DNA from: Xanthobacteraceae bacterium
GTDB lineage: Bacteria; Pseudomonadota; Alphaproteobacteria; Rhizobiales; Xanthobacteraceae
Direction: 5' to 3'
DNA length: 58,188 bases
Assembly: GCA_024508855.1 (NCBI GenBank)
Contig: JANINJ010000013.1
Location: 1-58,188 of the forward strand
A model generated the notes under the pieces. That model did not search any database. It was given only the letters and a program-made list of their open reading frames with translations, and had not been told where the DNA came from. The stretch's first letter is position 1, and the number at the start of each line of letters is the position of its first letter. Shown here piece by piece: positions 31,080 through 40,074 of the stretch. The position numbers were made by a program, and so were the translations under genes.

Positions 31080-32354
31080 ATGGAATTATTCGATGCGCTG
31101 GACGCCACCGCGCACTGGCGGCAGGCGCCTGCGCGTCGCGATGACGCGAAGGTGTCGAATCAGGCGCAATACAGCGCTGATGTGATGGAAGCATTCGGGG
31201 TGGCGCCGTCCGGCATGACCGTATCGGCCACCTCTGCCATGCGTGTCTCTGCGGTTGCTGCTTGCGTCGCCAAAATTGCGGGTGCGATTGTCAGCATGCC
31301 GATCCATGAGTATTCGCTGGATGGCGGCGAGATCCCCGCGAGGCTGCCGCGGAGCGACACATGGTATTTGCTGAACGAGCAGCCTAGCCCGCAATACACC
31401 GCCGCCTCGATGTGGGAAGGCGTGAGTATGGCGCAGCTGCTGCGGGGCGATGCCTTCGCGCTGCTCCGCTGGCGGATGAATGGCTCGCTGCGCGAAATCC
31501 TGCCGCTGCCATGGGGCTGCGTCTCACCGATTCGCACCCTTGGCGAGGGCGTTCGCTACTACGTCAATCTGCCCTCACACGGCATCTCGACTTGGTTCGA
31601 CCCCTCCGACATTCTTCATTTTCCCGGCCTCGGCTTTGACGACACGACCATGCGGTCGATGTCCGTGATCCAGTTCGGCGCGCGCAGTGCGATAGGCAAC
31701 GCCCTTGCGATGGACGAATACTCGGGCAAGTTCTTCGAGGGTGGCGCCCATCCTTCCATCATCCTGCAAGCTAGCGCTAAGGTGGGGCCGGAGCAAGTCA
31801 CGCAACTCCAGAACGCGTTCGCTAGTCGATACGCCGGCCTTGCAAATGCTCACCGGCTGCCACTGGTTCTGACCGAAGGTATCACGGCGAAGGAGTTGAG
31901 CCTATCGGCCGAAGACGCGCAGCTGCTCGAAGCGAGGAAGTTTCAGGTAGGGGATATTGCCAGGGCGTTTGGCGTCCCGCCGCACATGATCGGCGAGTCG
32001 ACTGGTCAGACTTCGTGGGGCACCGGGCTAGAAGTGAACAGTCGGGCCTTTGTCCAGTTCACCATCCAAACATGGCTCCGCAAGATTGAACAGGAGCTCA
32101 ACCGCAAGCTGTACCCGCGCAACAACGGGCGCTTCCTGGAGTTCCACCGCGACGCATTGTACGAAACCGACCTCAAGGCTCAGGCAGAGTACTTCCGCGC
32201 TGCACTTGGCGGGCCTGGCGCTGGAGATGGCTGGATGTCGGTCGACGAGGTGCGCCGTCGCCAACGCATGCCGCCGACAGATGGCGGGGGTGAGGTCTAC
32301 CGCGCGCCGCGCGAGCAGGACTCCAGTCCACGTGCGACGTCAGCAGTAAAGTAA
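31080..32354 (+). CDS. Portal protein (HK97 family)
   Basis: 424 residues. Landmarks include SAMRVSAVAACVAKIAGAIV, MAQLLRGDAFALLRW and RAFGVPPHMIGESTGQTSWG near the C-terminal third, all typical of the Phage_portal family. It forms the dodecameric ring at one capsid vertex. Starts 9 bases after terL. Confidence 0.95.
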   Translation: MELFDALDATAHWRQAPARRDDAKVSNQAQYSADVMEAFGVAPSGMTVSATSAMRVSAVAACVAKIAGAIVSMPIHEYSLDGGEIPARLPRSDTWYLLNEQPSPQYTAASMWEGVSMAQLLRGDAFALLRWRMNGSLREILPLPWGCVSPIRTLGEGVRYYVNLPSHGISTWFDPSDILHFPGLGFDDTTMRSMSVIQFGARSAIGNALAMDEYSGKFFEGGAHPSIILQASAKVGPEQVTQLQNAFASRYAGLANAHRLPLVLTEGITAKELSLSAEDAQLLEARKFQVGDIARAFGVPPHMIGESTGQTSWGTGLEVNSRAFVQFTIQTWLRKIEQELNRKLYPRNNGRFLEFHRDALYETDLKAQAEYFRAALGGPGAGDGWMSVDEVRRRQRMPPTDGGGEVYRAPREQDSSPRATSAVK

Positions 32355-32427
32355 TCCTAGAATGTTGTCCTCGCTTCGCGGCTTACATGCGGAACGGAAG
32401 TGTCTAGTGGATTATTGAAGAGGCTCT

Positions 32428-33174
32428 ATGGTTGAAGCGGTTCGTTCGCAAAGTGGCATCTATGCCATAACCAATAAGGTCAACGGCAAACAATATATTG
32501 GCAGCGCCGTCAATATTGGAAAAAGATGGCATAGGCACAAGGCTCAGCTGCGGAAGAATGCGCACCACAGCGCGAAGCTGCAATTTGCCTGGAACAAATA
32601 TGGGCAGGAAGCTTTCGAACTGATCGTCATTGAGACGGTCGCAGATAAATCGTTGCTTCTGACGCGTGAGCAGTTTTGGCTAGACCGGTATGACGTCGCC
32701 GGCTCTGCTGGATACAATATCCTCCGGCACGCGGGAAGTATGCAGGGTCACAAGCACACCGACGAGGCGAAAGAGAAATGTCGTGTTGCTAAGCTTGGGG
32801 CTGTCTTTACAGATGAGCACAAGGCCAAGTTAAGCGCCTGGCAGGTCGGTCGCAAACAGTCTGAGGAAACCCGGGCCAAACGTAGTGCAGCACTGAAGGG
32901 ACGACCCAGGGCGCCGGAGGTCGTTGCCAAGATGGGTGGAAAGCGGTCTCCTGAATTAGTCGAAAAGATAAGGTCTCTGTTGATCGGCAAGAAGCGATCT
33001 CCAGAAGTCGTTGCAGCGATGAAGTTGCGACGACCATCCGAAGAGCAGCGCGCGAAAATCAGCGCAACCCTGAAGGGGCGTAAAGTGCCGCCTGAGGTTC
33101 TGGAAAAACGTAAGGCAACATTGGAAGCAAAGCGCCTTGCGAAACAACTGGACCGGCCACCTCCGCAGCCCTAA
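32428..33174 (+). CDS. GIY-YIG homing endonuclease with NUMOD3 repeats
   Basis: 248 residues. SGIYAITNKVNGKQYIGSAV carries the GIY...YIG catalytic motif, Arg and Glu follow (IGKRWHRHKAQL, FELIVIETV), and the rest is a string of NUMOD3-like repeats (GHKHTDEAKEKCRVAKLG, GRKQSEETRAKRSAALKG, GRKVPPEVLEKRKATLEA) that bind DNA. Free-standing intruder between portal and protease, with lower GC than its neighbours and its own terminator. It probably cuts related phages to spread itself. Confidence 0.9.
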   Translation: MVEAVRSQSGIYAITNKVNGKQYIGSAVNIGKRWHRHKAQLRKNAHHSAKLQFAWNKYGQEAFELIVIETVADKSLLLTREQFWLDRYDVAGSAGYNILRHAGSMQGHKHTDEAKEKCRVAKLGAVFTDEHKAKLSAWQVGRKQSEETRAKRSAALKGRPRAPEVVAKMGGKRSPELVEKIRSLLIGKKRSPEVVAAMKLRRPSEEQRAKISATLKGRKVPPEVLEKRKATLEAKRLAKQLDRPPPQP

Positions 33175-33189
33175 CAACAAACGTATAGC

Positions 33190-33210
33190 CCCGCTTAGCG
33201 GGTTTTTTTA
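33190..33210 (+). terminator. Terminator after homing endonuclease
   Basis: CCCGC-TTA-GCGGG followed by seven T. It lies 16 bases after the endonuclease stop and 11 before the protease start. Confidence 0.75.
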
Positions 33211-33220
33211 TTGGGCGGAT

Positions 33221-34015
33221 ATGAAGACACTTCTCCAACTTTATCGCGATAACGCGCAGCGCGAGAAACGGCCGGTCAACGTCGTGAATGGTGCGGGTGA
33301 GTCGACCATTTACATCTACGGCATCATCTCTGCTGACTGGGGAATCGGCGCTATGGACGTCGTTTCAGCTCTTGCATCAGTCGGGAACGTGCCAGTCTTG
33401 AATGTGCGCATCGCGTCACCGGGCGGGGATGTGTTTGAATCGCGTGCAATGATGAATGCACTCAAGCGGTTTGAGGGCAAAAAGATCGCGCACATCGACT
33501 CGATCTGCGCAAGCGCGGCAACCAGCATCGCCCTGTCGTGCGACGAGGTGCAGATGGCGAGTGACGCCATGTACATGATCCACAACGTCCAGGGCGGGGC
33601 GTACGGCGAGAAGAAGGACTTGCGCGAAACTGCGGATCTAATGGAAACCGTCGAGCAGAACATCGTTAAGGACTATGCCAGCAAGACCGGCAAGGACGAG
33701 ACAGAGATCATGGCCATGATGGATGCGGAAACGTGGATGACGGCGGACGAGGCCTTGCAAAATGGGTTCGTTGATCGCGTCGAGAATAGCGCCTCCACCG
33801 TCAAGAATGCATGGAACCTCGCAGCTTACGCCAAGGTGCCAGTCAATCTAACTTCCCAGCCGGTCTCTGAGCTTCTGCCAGTCTCCGCCACTGAGTCGGA
33901 GTCAGCGGCGGTGCCAGTCATCGAAAACGCTGCCTCACAAATTCCGCCCGCCGCAGTCAACTCAATGACCCAGGCAAACCGTAACCGCCTCGCACTGCTT
34001 CAAGCAACTTCGTAA
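33221..34015 (+). CDS. ClpP-like head maturation protease
   Basis: 264 residues. SPGGDVFESRAMMNALKRFE, CASAATSIALSCDEVQMASD (nucleophilic Ser in SAATS), and MIHNVQGGAYGEKKDL (His) form the S14/ClpP catalytic frame. A Ser/Ala-rich scaffold-like tail follows (SQIPPAAVNSMTQANRNRLA). It trims the capsid precursor during head maturation. Confidence 0.92.
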   Translation: MKTLLQLYRDNAQREKRPVNVVNGAGESTIYIYGIISADWGIGAMDVVSALASVGNVPVLNVRIASPGGDVFESRAMMNALKRFEGKKIAHIDSICASAATSIALSCDEVQMASDAMYMIHNVQGGAYGEKKDLRETADLMETVEQNIVKDYASKTGKDETEIMAMMDAETWMTADEALQNGFVDRVENSASTVKNAWNLAAYAKVPVNLTSQPVSELLPVSATESESAAVPVIENAASQIPPAAVNSMTQANRNRLALLQATS

Positions 34016-34063
34016 CGCTTCTCGCGCTACGTCCCACCGAGGCGTTACGCCTCACTACTCCCG

Positions 34064-34090
34064 GGGAGCCCATGTGGCTCCCTTTTCTTT
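34064..34090 (+). terminator. Terminator before major capsid gene
   Basis: GGGAGCC-CATGT-GGCTCCC followed by TTTTCTTTTT, 13 bases before the capsid ATG. Partial read-through would set protein ratios. Confidence 0.75.
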
Positions 34091-34103
34091 TTGAAGGAAC
34101 CAC

Positions 34104-35312
34104 ATGGTCACCATCCAGCAACTGCGCGAGAAGATTTCCAACCTCGCAAATCAGGCCAACCACCTGCTCGCCGAGAAAGGCGATCAGCCCTGGACAGCTG
34201 AAGAGCAGGGCAAGTTCGACAACTTCGCGACCGAAATCGCCGCTGCAAAGGCATCCATCGCAAACATCGAAAAGATGCGCGAACTGGACGCGGACAAGTA
34301 TTTCGAGAATGCGGCCGGCCAGCAGCAACAGCAACACAATCAAGCGGGCGATACCACGATTGGAAACCTGGCAGCTGTGGCCCTGTATATGCGATTCGGT
34401 AACAACGTGACGCCGGAACAGGCAGTCGCGATCCGAAACGCAATGTCGACCACTACCCCCGGCGAGGGCGGCTACACCGTGCCGGCTGAAGTGGCGGCCA
34501 AAGTGATCGAGAAGTTGAAAGCATTCGGCGGCATGCGCGAAGCGGCGACCATCATCTCGACCGAGACCGGCCATGCCATGAACTTCCCGACAAGCGACGG
34601 CACTGCCGAAGTCGGTGAGATCGTTGCGGAAAACGCTGGTGCCACGCTGGGTGAAATCACCTTTGGCACCACGGGCCTGCCGGTCTACAAGTACTCGTCG
34701 AAGAAGATCGCCCTGCCGCTGGAACTGATTCAAGACAGCGCAATCGACGTGATCGCCTTCGTCGTGTCCCGTCTTGCGACCCGGATCGCCCGCATTCAGA
34801 ACCAGCACTACACCGTCGGCACCGGCACCAACCAGCCGCTGGGCATCATCCCTGCAGCGACCGTGGGTAAGGTCGGTGCCACCGGCTCGACCCTGACCGT
34901 GGCGTACGGAGATCTCGTCGACGTGAAGCACTCGGTGAATCGTGCTTACCGCGGCAACGCCAAGTGGATGATGAACGATCAGAGCGTCGCCGCTGTCTCG
35001 AAGATCGTCGACACCGTCGGTCGCCCCATTTGGGTGCCGGCCGTGACCGAAGGCGCGCCCGATCTGCTGCTGGGCAAGCCGATCATCACCAACGATGACG
35101 TGCCAGTGATGGCCGCGAATGCAAAGTCGATCGCCTTCGGCGACTTCTCGCAGTACACCATCCGCGACGTCGCCAACTCCACGACCATGCGCCGCTTCGA
35201 CGACAGCGCGTTTGCGCTGGCAGGCCAAGTCGGCTTCTGCGGCTGGATGCGATCGGGCGGCAATCTGCTCGACACCGCGGCCGTTCGTCTCTACCAAAAC
35301 TCGGCTACCTGA
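34104..35312 (+). CDS. Major capsid protein (HK97 fold)
   Basis: 402 residues. A coiled-coil N-terminal delta domain (VTIQQLREKISNLANQANHL) up to about residue 105 is likely removed by the protease before TTTPGEGGYTVPAEVAAKV. The rest (FGGMREAATIISTETGHAMN, PLELIQDSAIDVIAFVVSRL, RRFDDSAFALAGQVGFCGWM) is the HK97-fold shell. Confidence 0.95.
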   Translation: MVTIQQLREKISNLANQANHLLAEKGDQPWTAEEQGKFDNFATEIAAAKASIANIEKMRELDADKYFENAAGQQQQQHNQAGDTTIGNLAAVALYMRFGNNVTPEQAVAIRNAMSTTTPGEGGYTVPAEVAAKVIEKLKAFGGMREAATIISTETGHAMNFPTSDGTAEVGEIVAENAGATLGEITFGTTGLPVYKYSSKKIALPLELIQDSAIDVIAFVVSRLATRIARIQNQHYTVGTGTNQPLGIIPAATVGKVGATGSTLTVAYGDLVDVKHSVNRAYRGNAKWMMNDQSVAAVSKIVDTVGRPIWVPAVTEGAPDLLLGKPIITNDDVPVMAANAKSIAFGDFSQYTIRDVANSTTMRRFDDSAFALAGQVGFCGWMRSGGNLLDTAAVRLYQNSAT

Positions 35313-35365
35313 TGAGCCGGCGGTGGGCTCCGGCTCGCCGCTTCCCCTGATCAAAGGAGCTACAG

Positions 35366-35554
35366 ATGGCCCGACAACCCAAGGCGCCGGACGATACCGG
35401 CGAGGTAAAGGTTCGCTTGTTGCGCGACTGCGCGCATGGCAAGTGCAACGAGGTGGTAACGATGAGCGCGGAGCAGGCCGCATCGCTCGAAGGTTCGATA
35501 GACGCCGACCCCGAGGCAGTCGCTTACGCGGAATTGCTGGTTCCCGCATCGTAA
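35366..35554 (+). CDS. Small head-region protein (62 aa)
   Basis: MARQPKAPDDTGEVKVRLLR then DCAHGKCNEVVTMSAEQAAS. An AAGGAGC ribosome binding site. Similar small genes follow capsid genes in related phages and may serve in head assembly. Unknown function. Confidence 0.6.
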   Translation: MARQPKAPDDTGEVKVRLLRDCAHGKCNEVVTMSAEQAASLEGSIDADPEAVAYAELLVPAS

Positions 35555-35558
35555 TCCC

Positions 35559-35738
35559 ATGATCCCCGACACCGCCGCCTGGCTCGCCAACGTGCGCGCC
35601 GAGGCCGCGGCTCCGGGCGCTCTCCTAGTCATCGTGCGCGACAAATCGCGCTCGGTGGCGATCTTCCCTGATCAAGTAGTCGGCAAGTCCGACGACGAGC
35701 TGCTGGCGTTTATCGCCAGCCGGCTCGCTGAACAATGA
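35559..35738 (+). CDS. Small head-region protein (59 aa)
   Basis: MIPDTAAWLANVRAEAAAPG then ALLVIVRDKSRSVAIFPDQV. The ATG is 4 bases after the previous stop. Good codon bias. Unknown function. Confidence 0.5.
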   Translation: MIPDTAAWLANVRAEAAAPGALLVIVRDKSRSVAIFPDQVVGKSDDELLAFIASRLAEQ

Positions 35739-35747
35739 AAGAACAGA

Positions 35748-36242
35748 ATGGCTATTGCCCAGACCGACATTCAATACCGGCTGTCCGGCGGCGCCGGTAA
35801 CGCGTCGCCTGCAGCATCGTTGGGCGGCGCGAAATCGACGACTGCTGCGGGCGCCTCGATTTTCGACGACGTCTCGTCGGCCGAGGCAGTGGCTGGCGAT
35901 ACCGAATACCGCTGTGTGTACGTGCACAACGCGCATGCGAGCCTGACGCTGGTCGGCGCCGTGGTCTGGATCCCGTCCAACACGCCGAGCACATCCACCA
36001 CGGTCGATGTGGGCGTGGGTACGTCTGCTGTCAACGGCACCGAAACGGCTGTCGCCGACGAAAACACGGCGCCGAGCGGCGTAACGTTCGCAGCTGCCGC
36101 TACCCAGGGAGCAGGTGTTGCGCTGGGTGATATCCCGGCAGGACAGAGCAGGGCAGTTTGGTTGCGCCGTACGATCACCGCTGGCGCCGGCGCAGTGAAC
36201 GACTCTTTCACCCTCCGTGTTACGGGCGACACCGCACCATGA
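35748..36242 (+). CDS. Virion beta-rich structural protein (164 aa)
   Basis: Ser/Thr/Ala/Gly-rich beta domain: MAIAQTDIQYRLSGGAGNAS, CVYVHNAHASLTLVGAVVWI, GDIPAGQSRAVWLRRTIT. No signal. Position after the capsid suggests a head-decoration or virion surface protein. The ATG of the FN3-containing protein overlaps its stop. Confidence 0.65.
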   Translation: MAIAQTDIQYRLSGGAGNASPAASLGGAKSTTAAGASIFDDVSSAEAVAGDTEYRCVYVHNAHASLTLVGAVVWIPSNTPSTSTTVDVGVGTSAVNGTETAVADENTAPSGVTFAAAATQGAGVALGDIPAGQSRAVWLRRTITAGAGAVNDSFTLRVTGDTAP

Positions 36243-38290
36243 AGAAAGCAGACCGCTTAAGCGTAGTCTCGTCTGGCACCAGCGCTGCGTCGCTTACGCT
36301 CGGCGCCGCCGTTAGCGGCTGCCGCACCCTTGCGCAGGCGATTTCGGAGGATGCTGGCCAGCCAAACGCCATTAAGGTCGGGGACACGAATATCGCGTTC
36401 GTGACTAAGGACAATGCGGGTAACTGGGAGGCCGGTTACTACACCATAACGAGCACGACGCAGATCGACCAGACGCAGCGTAAAGCCAGTTCAAACGCCG
36501 GCGCCGCTGTGACATTCAATGGTCAAGGCCTGGTCGTCACGAACGACGTTCTCGCAGCTGATTTGGCTCGCATGGCGTTTGATCGCGATGTGGTGTTCTC
36601 GCAGTCCATACCGCTCGATCAGGTGGGCATTACCTGGATGGAGCAGCAGACGGTCGGCGCCAAATACACTTTCACGCCTGCCGCTGGCGCTGTGAAAGGC
36701 GCTATCGCGACGGTGCGACTGAAGGCGGATGGTGTGACCGCGAATGCACCTGACACGTCGGCCTTTAAGACGATCAGCGGCACGGCGGCGTACAACAACG
36801 TCGCGAATGCGATCAACACGTTCGAGTTCTCGTACGACGGTTACGACTATTGGGTTGCGTGTAGCCAGGAGGGATCGACCTCGGCTGGCGCTGACGCGAC
36901 GCCCCCCATACTGAGCAGCCCATCTGCCTCGTCGACTGGCACTAGTACGGGCAGCGGCTCGGTCACGACCAACGAAGGCAACGGCACACTGTACTACCTG
37001 GCATCGGGCAACGCGACCGAGACAGCCGCCACGATCAAGGCCGGCGGCGCGACGCTCGCCATCACCAGCACGGGCAGCAAGGCGGTTACAGTATCCGGCC
37101 TGAGCGCGTCGACCACCTATTACCTGCACTTCGTGCACGTCGATTCGTCGAACAACACCTCGAACGTGGTCGACAGCGCGAGCTTCACGACGGCAGCTGC
37201 AGGCGACACCACGCCGCCGACCCTTTCAAGCCCAGTTGGCACGCAGACGGGCCAGACCACTGCAACGGCGACCGTCAGTACGAACGAGGCGAACGGAACG
37301 CTGTACTACATGGTCAGCACGAACACGACAGAGACTGCCGCGACCGTCAAGGCCGGCTCCAACCAGGCCGTAACAGCGACCGGAACGCAGAACGTCAGTT
37401 TCTCAGGCCTCATCGCCGGCACGACCTACTACTCGCACTTCCTGCATCGGGATGCTGCCGGCAATGATTCGACGGTGGCAAATGGCCCCGGCTTCACCAC
37501 GGCGGCCGCCACGGCGCCGGGCGCACCGACCATCGGCACGGCCACGGCTGGCGATTCCTCCGCATCCGTCTCGTTCACTGCCCCGTCCTCGAATGGCGGC
37601 GCCGCGATCACCGGCTACACGGTCACAGCTTCGCCAGGCGGCGCCACTGGTGCCGGCACGACCAGCCCGATCACCGTGTCGGGCCTCACGAACGGCACCG
37701 CCTACACGTTCACGGTCACGGCTACGAATAGTGCTGGTACGTCGTCTGCATCGGCCGCGTCGAACAGCGTCACACCAGCCGGGGCTAGCTACCCTCGCAT
37801 GGTTTCGTTGTCTGCGACGACAACTGAAAGCGGAACTGGCCCGTACACCTACACGGGAAGCGGCGGCACAATTGGTGCAGAAACTGGCGGTATCAGTAAC
37901 AAATCTCTGCCGGCTAACACGGATGGCTGGGTGGAATTCGAGTGCGTCACGCCAAATGAAATTCTTGTCGGCTGGCGCCACATCAACAGCCCGACGATCT
38001 ACAGCAACTGGAAGTACGCCGCATACCTGAGCGGTATCAACGGCTCGCTGCCGCAGTATTATCGCCGTGCTGGTCTGGGGCCAGCGGCGAGCACGCCGCA
38101 AGCTGGGGACGCCCTGCGTATCGCTCGCGTGGGAAACATATTCAAGATGCAGCTCGCTCGCGCAGCAACGCCGACAACATTCGTCGACCTGGACACGCTC
38201 GACTACGGCAGCGCTCCACAAATGTGGGCGCAGCTTATCTGCACCAACACGGCAGCAGTCAAGCTGCGCGCTTGGAGCGGCTTCGTATGA
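36239..38290 (+). CDS. Virion protein with FN3-like domains (683 aa)
   Basis: Residues 1-215 form a unique N-terminal unit. Three fibronectin type III-like repeats follow at about 220-317 (TPPILSSPSAS...TYYLHFVHVDSSNN), 318-415 (TPPTLSSPVGT...TYYSHFLHRDAAGN) and 420-515 (APTIGTATAGDSSASVSFTA). The C-terminal 165 residues form a separate beta domain (YTYTGSGGTIGAETGGISNK). FN3 units in phage virions may bind cell-surface sugars. Located on the head side of the gene order. Confidence 0.82.
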   Translation: MKKADRLSVVSSGTSAASLTLGAAVSGCRTLAQAISEDAGQPNAIKVGDTNIAFVTKDNAGNWEAGYYTITSTTQIDQTQRKASSNAGAAVTFNGQGLVVTNDVLAADLARMAFDRDVVFSQSIPLDQVGITWMEQQTVGAKYTFTPAAGAVKGAIATVRLKADGVTANAPDTSAFKTISGTAAYNNVANAINTFEFSYDGYDYWVACSQEGSTSAGADATPPILSSPSASSTGTSTGSGSVTTNEGNGTLYYLASGNATETAATIKAGGATLAITSTGSKAVTVSGLSASTTYYLHFVHVDSSNNTSNVVDSASFTTAAAGDTTPPTLSSPVGTQTGQTTATATVSTNEANGTLYYMVSTNTTETAATVKAGSNQAVTATGTQNVSFSGLIAGTTYYSHFLHRDAAGNDSTVANGPGFTTAAATAPGAPTIGTATAGDSSASVSFTAPSSNGGAAITGYTVTASPGGATGAGTTSPITVSGLTNGTAYTFTVTATNSAGTSSASAASNSVTPAGASYPRMVSLSATTTESGTGPYTYTGSGGTIGAETGGISNKSLPANTDGWVEFECVTPNEILVGWRHINSPTIYSNWKYAAYLSGINGSLPQYYRRAGLGPAASTPQAGDALRIARVGNIFKMQLARAATPTTFVDLDTLDYGSAPQMWAQLICTNTAAVKLRAWSGFV

Positions 38291-39090
38291 TGCGCCGGCG
38301 CGCCATTATCGGACGCCGCATAGGCGTTGGTGTCCCGGCGGCGCCCGGCGGGATACTTTTCGACAGCACGCTCAACCTCGTCTGCGATGGCAATTCGCAC
38401 ATCGCAGGCGTTGGCGGTGCCCAGAACATCCCACGCCTGCTTGCCAAGACGTCCCCAATCTCCGTCACAACACATCTGACGCCTGACGCTACCAGCTTGG
38501 GGGCTGGTATCTGGCAAAGCGACAAGGGCGTCAAGGTCACGAACCTCGGCGTCAGTGGCCAGACCTGGCGCAAGATGAATGGGCTCGATACCGGCAGCGC
38601 GGCAGACGTCGATGGCGCCTGGGTGGACGGCAAGGTCAATGTTCTGCTCGCATGGGAGGGGACGAACTCGCTCACGTTGGGTGCTCGGACGCCCGCGCAA
38701 ACGTTGCAGGATGCGGCCGATTACATCGCCGCGCGGCGGGCGCTGCACGCAGGTTGGAAAGTCGTGGTCGGAACTGTCGCCCCACGGCAGCTAAGCAGTA
38801 GCCAAGCCGATACTGATGCACTGAATGCGAACATAGACACCTACAACACATTGCTGCGCGCCCAGTACAAGAGCATAGGCGCCGATGCCCTGTTCGATGT
38901 GCGCGCATCCGGTAGTCAGTTCAACTTTTCAGACTATTTGAACGCTACATTTGAAGCGGCAGCGGCGGATTCGAGCACGACGCTCTGGGCGTCTGGCGAG
39001 ACGGGCGTACACACCCACTTCAGCTCGAATGGAAATGCATACATCGTAAATACCTATGCGATGCCTGCAATTCAAAGCCTGTCGGCATAA
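38287..39090 (+). CDS. SGNH/GDSL-type hydrolase (267 aa)
   Basis: NLVCDGNSHIAGVGGAQNIP is block I with the nucleophilic Ser in the GNSH form, LGVSGQTW gives the oxyanion Gly, AWEGTNSL the block III Asn, and GVHTHFSSNG the block V His. This enzyme would remove acyl groups from surface polysaccharide or act as an esterase. It overlaps the FN3 gene stop, so the two are translated together. It may be virion-attached, helping adsorption. Confidence 0.78.
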   Translation: MMRRRAIIGRRIGVGVPAAPGGILFDSTLNLVCDGNSHIAGVGGAQNIPRLLAKTSPISVTTHLTPDATSLGAGIWQSDKGVKVTNLGVSGQTWRKMNGLDTGSAADVDGAWVDGKVNVLLAWEGTNSLTLGARTPAQTLQDAADYIAARRALHAGWKVVVGTVAPRQLSSSQADTDALNANIDTYNTLLRAQYKSIGADALFDVRASGSQFNFSDYLNATFEAAAADSSTTLWASGETGVHTHFSSNGNAYIVNTYAMPAIQSLSA

Positions 39091-39099
39091 GGGACAAAC

Positions 39100-40074
39100 A
39101 TGCTCGGATTTAACGCGATAGGTATGGACGGGATCGGGCTGAGCGGAACGAGCTTATCCACTGGCGTCTCATCTGATCTCGTCGCGTCGTACGTCTTGCG
39201 ATCGGCAGCGTCTTCGGATCTCGCAGCGATGTACGCCGTTCGCGCCCAGGTGGAGACAGATCTCGCCGCCGCGTTTGCGGTCAGAGGGCTGGTCGACTCG
39301 GATCTGTCGGCGACTTACGCTGTACTCACCACAGTGTCCGGCGATTTGGCCGCTTCGTATTCGATTCAGGAGTTGGCAATGTCCTCGGTTTCGTCCTCGC
39401 TTTCGGCGGCATACGCTGTCTGCGCAGCTGTTTCGAGCGACCTGGCCGCGGTATTCGCGATCGAGGCGCCGGTCGACTACGTGCGGGCGCCGCTTGGCTC
39501 AATTTGTCGCCATAGCCCTCCCGCATACCCCGATTCGCTCAAGCGACTCGGGCTGGCGCAAGCGGCAGTATCGATGGATGCGGCCCGCCGGGCGGCGCGG
39601 GCTGATGGCGACGAGCTGGACGAAGAGATTCAGACCGCGGCGGAGGGCTATACCGAAGCAGCGGAGCATGCAACCGGCCGCGCTTTCGTACAGCAATCAT
39701 GGCGTGCTGGGTTCCGAGCGTTCGCCGCAGAGATGATCCTGCCGAAGCCGCCGTTGATGAGCATCACCCGGTTGACGTACTACGACGAATCCGGCGTGCA
39801 GCGCACGCTCGACCCGCAAGACTACTTCGTCGACGCGGACGCCGAACCTGCGGTGCTCTCGCCGGCGCCTGGGCGCGCGTGGCCAACGACGCTAGATCGC
39901 GCAAATGCGGTCGAAGTGCAGTACGTCTGCGGCTATGGCCCGAGTGAGGCAAGCGTACCAAAGCCGGTCAAGCAGTATGTCCTGGCGCGGATCCAGCAGC
40001 AGTTCTCACCGGTTTCAGCCGCCAAAGAAGCGAACTTCGATCGGCTTCTCGATCCTTACCTGGTGTTCCTGTGA
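39100..40074 (+). CDS. gp6-like head-tail connector with N-terminal repeats
   Basis: 324 residues. Residues about 23-125 are seven near-copies of a 14-residue unit, VSSDLAASYAVRxx. From about residue 150 on, the helical connector core of the gp6 family is seen (AAEGYTEAAEHATGRAFVQQ, MILPKPPLMSITRLTYYDES, PKPVKQYVLARIQQQF). Normal gp6-like proteins are 100-200 residues and lack repeats, so this is a fusion. It makes the ring under the portal. Confidence 0.85.
   Translation: MLGFNAIGMDGIGLSGTSLSTGVSSDLVASYVLRSAASSDLAAMYAVRAQVETDLAAAFAVRGLVDSDLSATYAVLTTVSGDLAASYSIQELAMSSVSSSLSAAYAVCAAVSSDLAAVFAIEAPVDYVRAPLGSICRHSPPAYPDSLKRLGLAQAAVSMDAARRAARADGDELDEEIQTAAEGYTEAAEHATGRAFVQQSWRAGFRAFAAEMILPKPPLMSITRLTYYDESGVQRTLDPQDYFVDADAEPAVLSPAPGRAWPTTLDRANAVEVQYVCGYGPSEASVPKPVKQYVLARIQQQFSPVSAAKEANFDRLLDPYLVFL
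39166..39471 (+). repeat. Tandem 42-bp coding repeats in connector
   Basis: Seven degenerate 14-codon units with consensus [V/A]xSDLxAxYAVRxx; the sixth carries four extra codons. Confidence 0.8.

Noticed and set aside
33957-35549. 530-codon frame antisense to the capsid gene
   Set aside because: It lies opposite the clearly coding major capsid gene and has the composition of an antisense shadow.
37403-38221. Antisense frame opposite the FN3 protein
   Set aside because: Arg/Val/Ala-rich shadow of the coding strand without family features.
39166-39471. CRISPR-like array
   Set aside because: The repeats are degenerate, in frame, contiguous coding units without spacers. No cas genes occur in the window.
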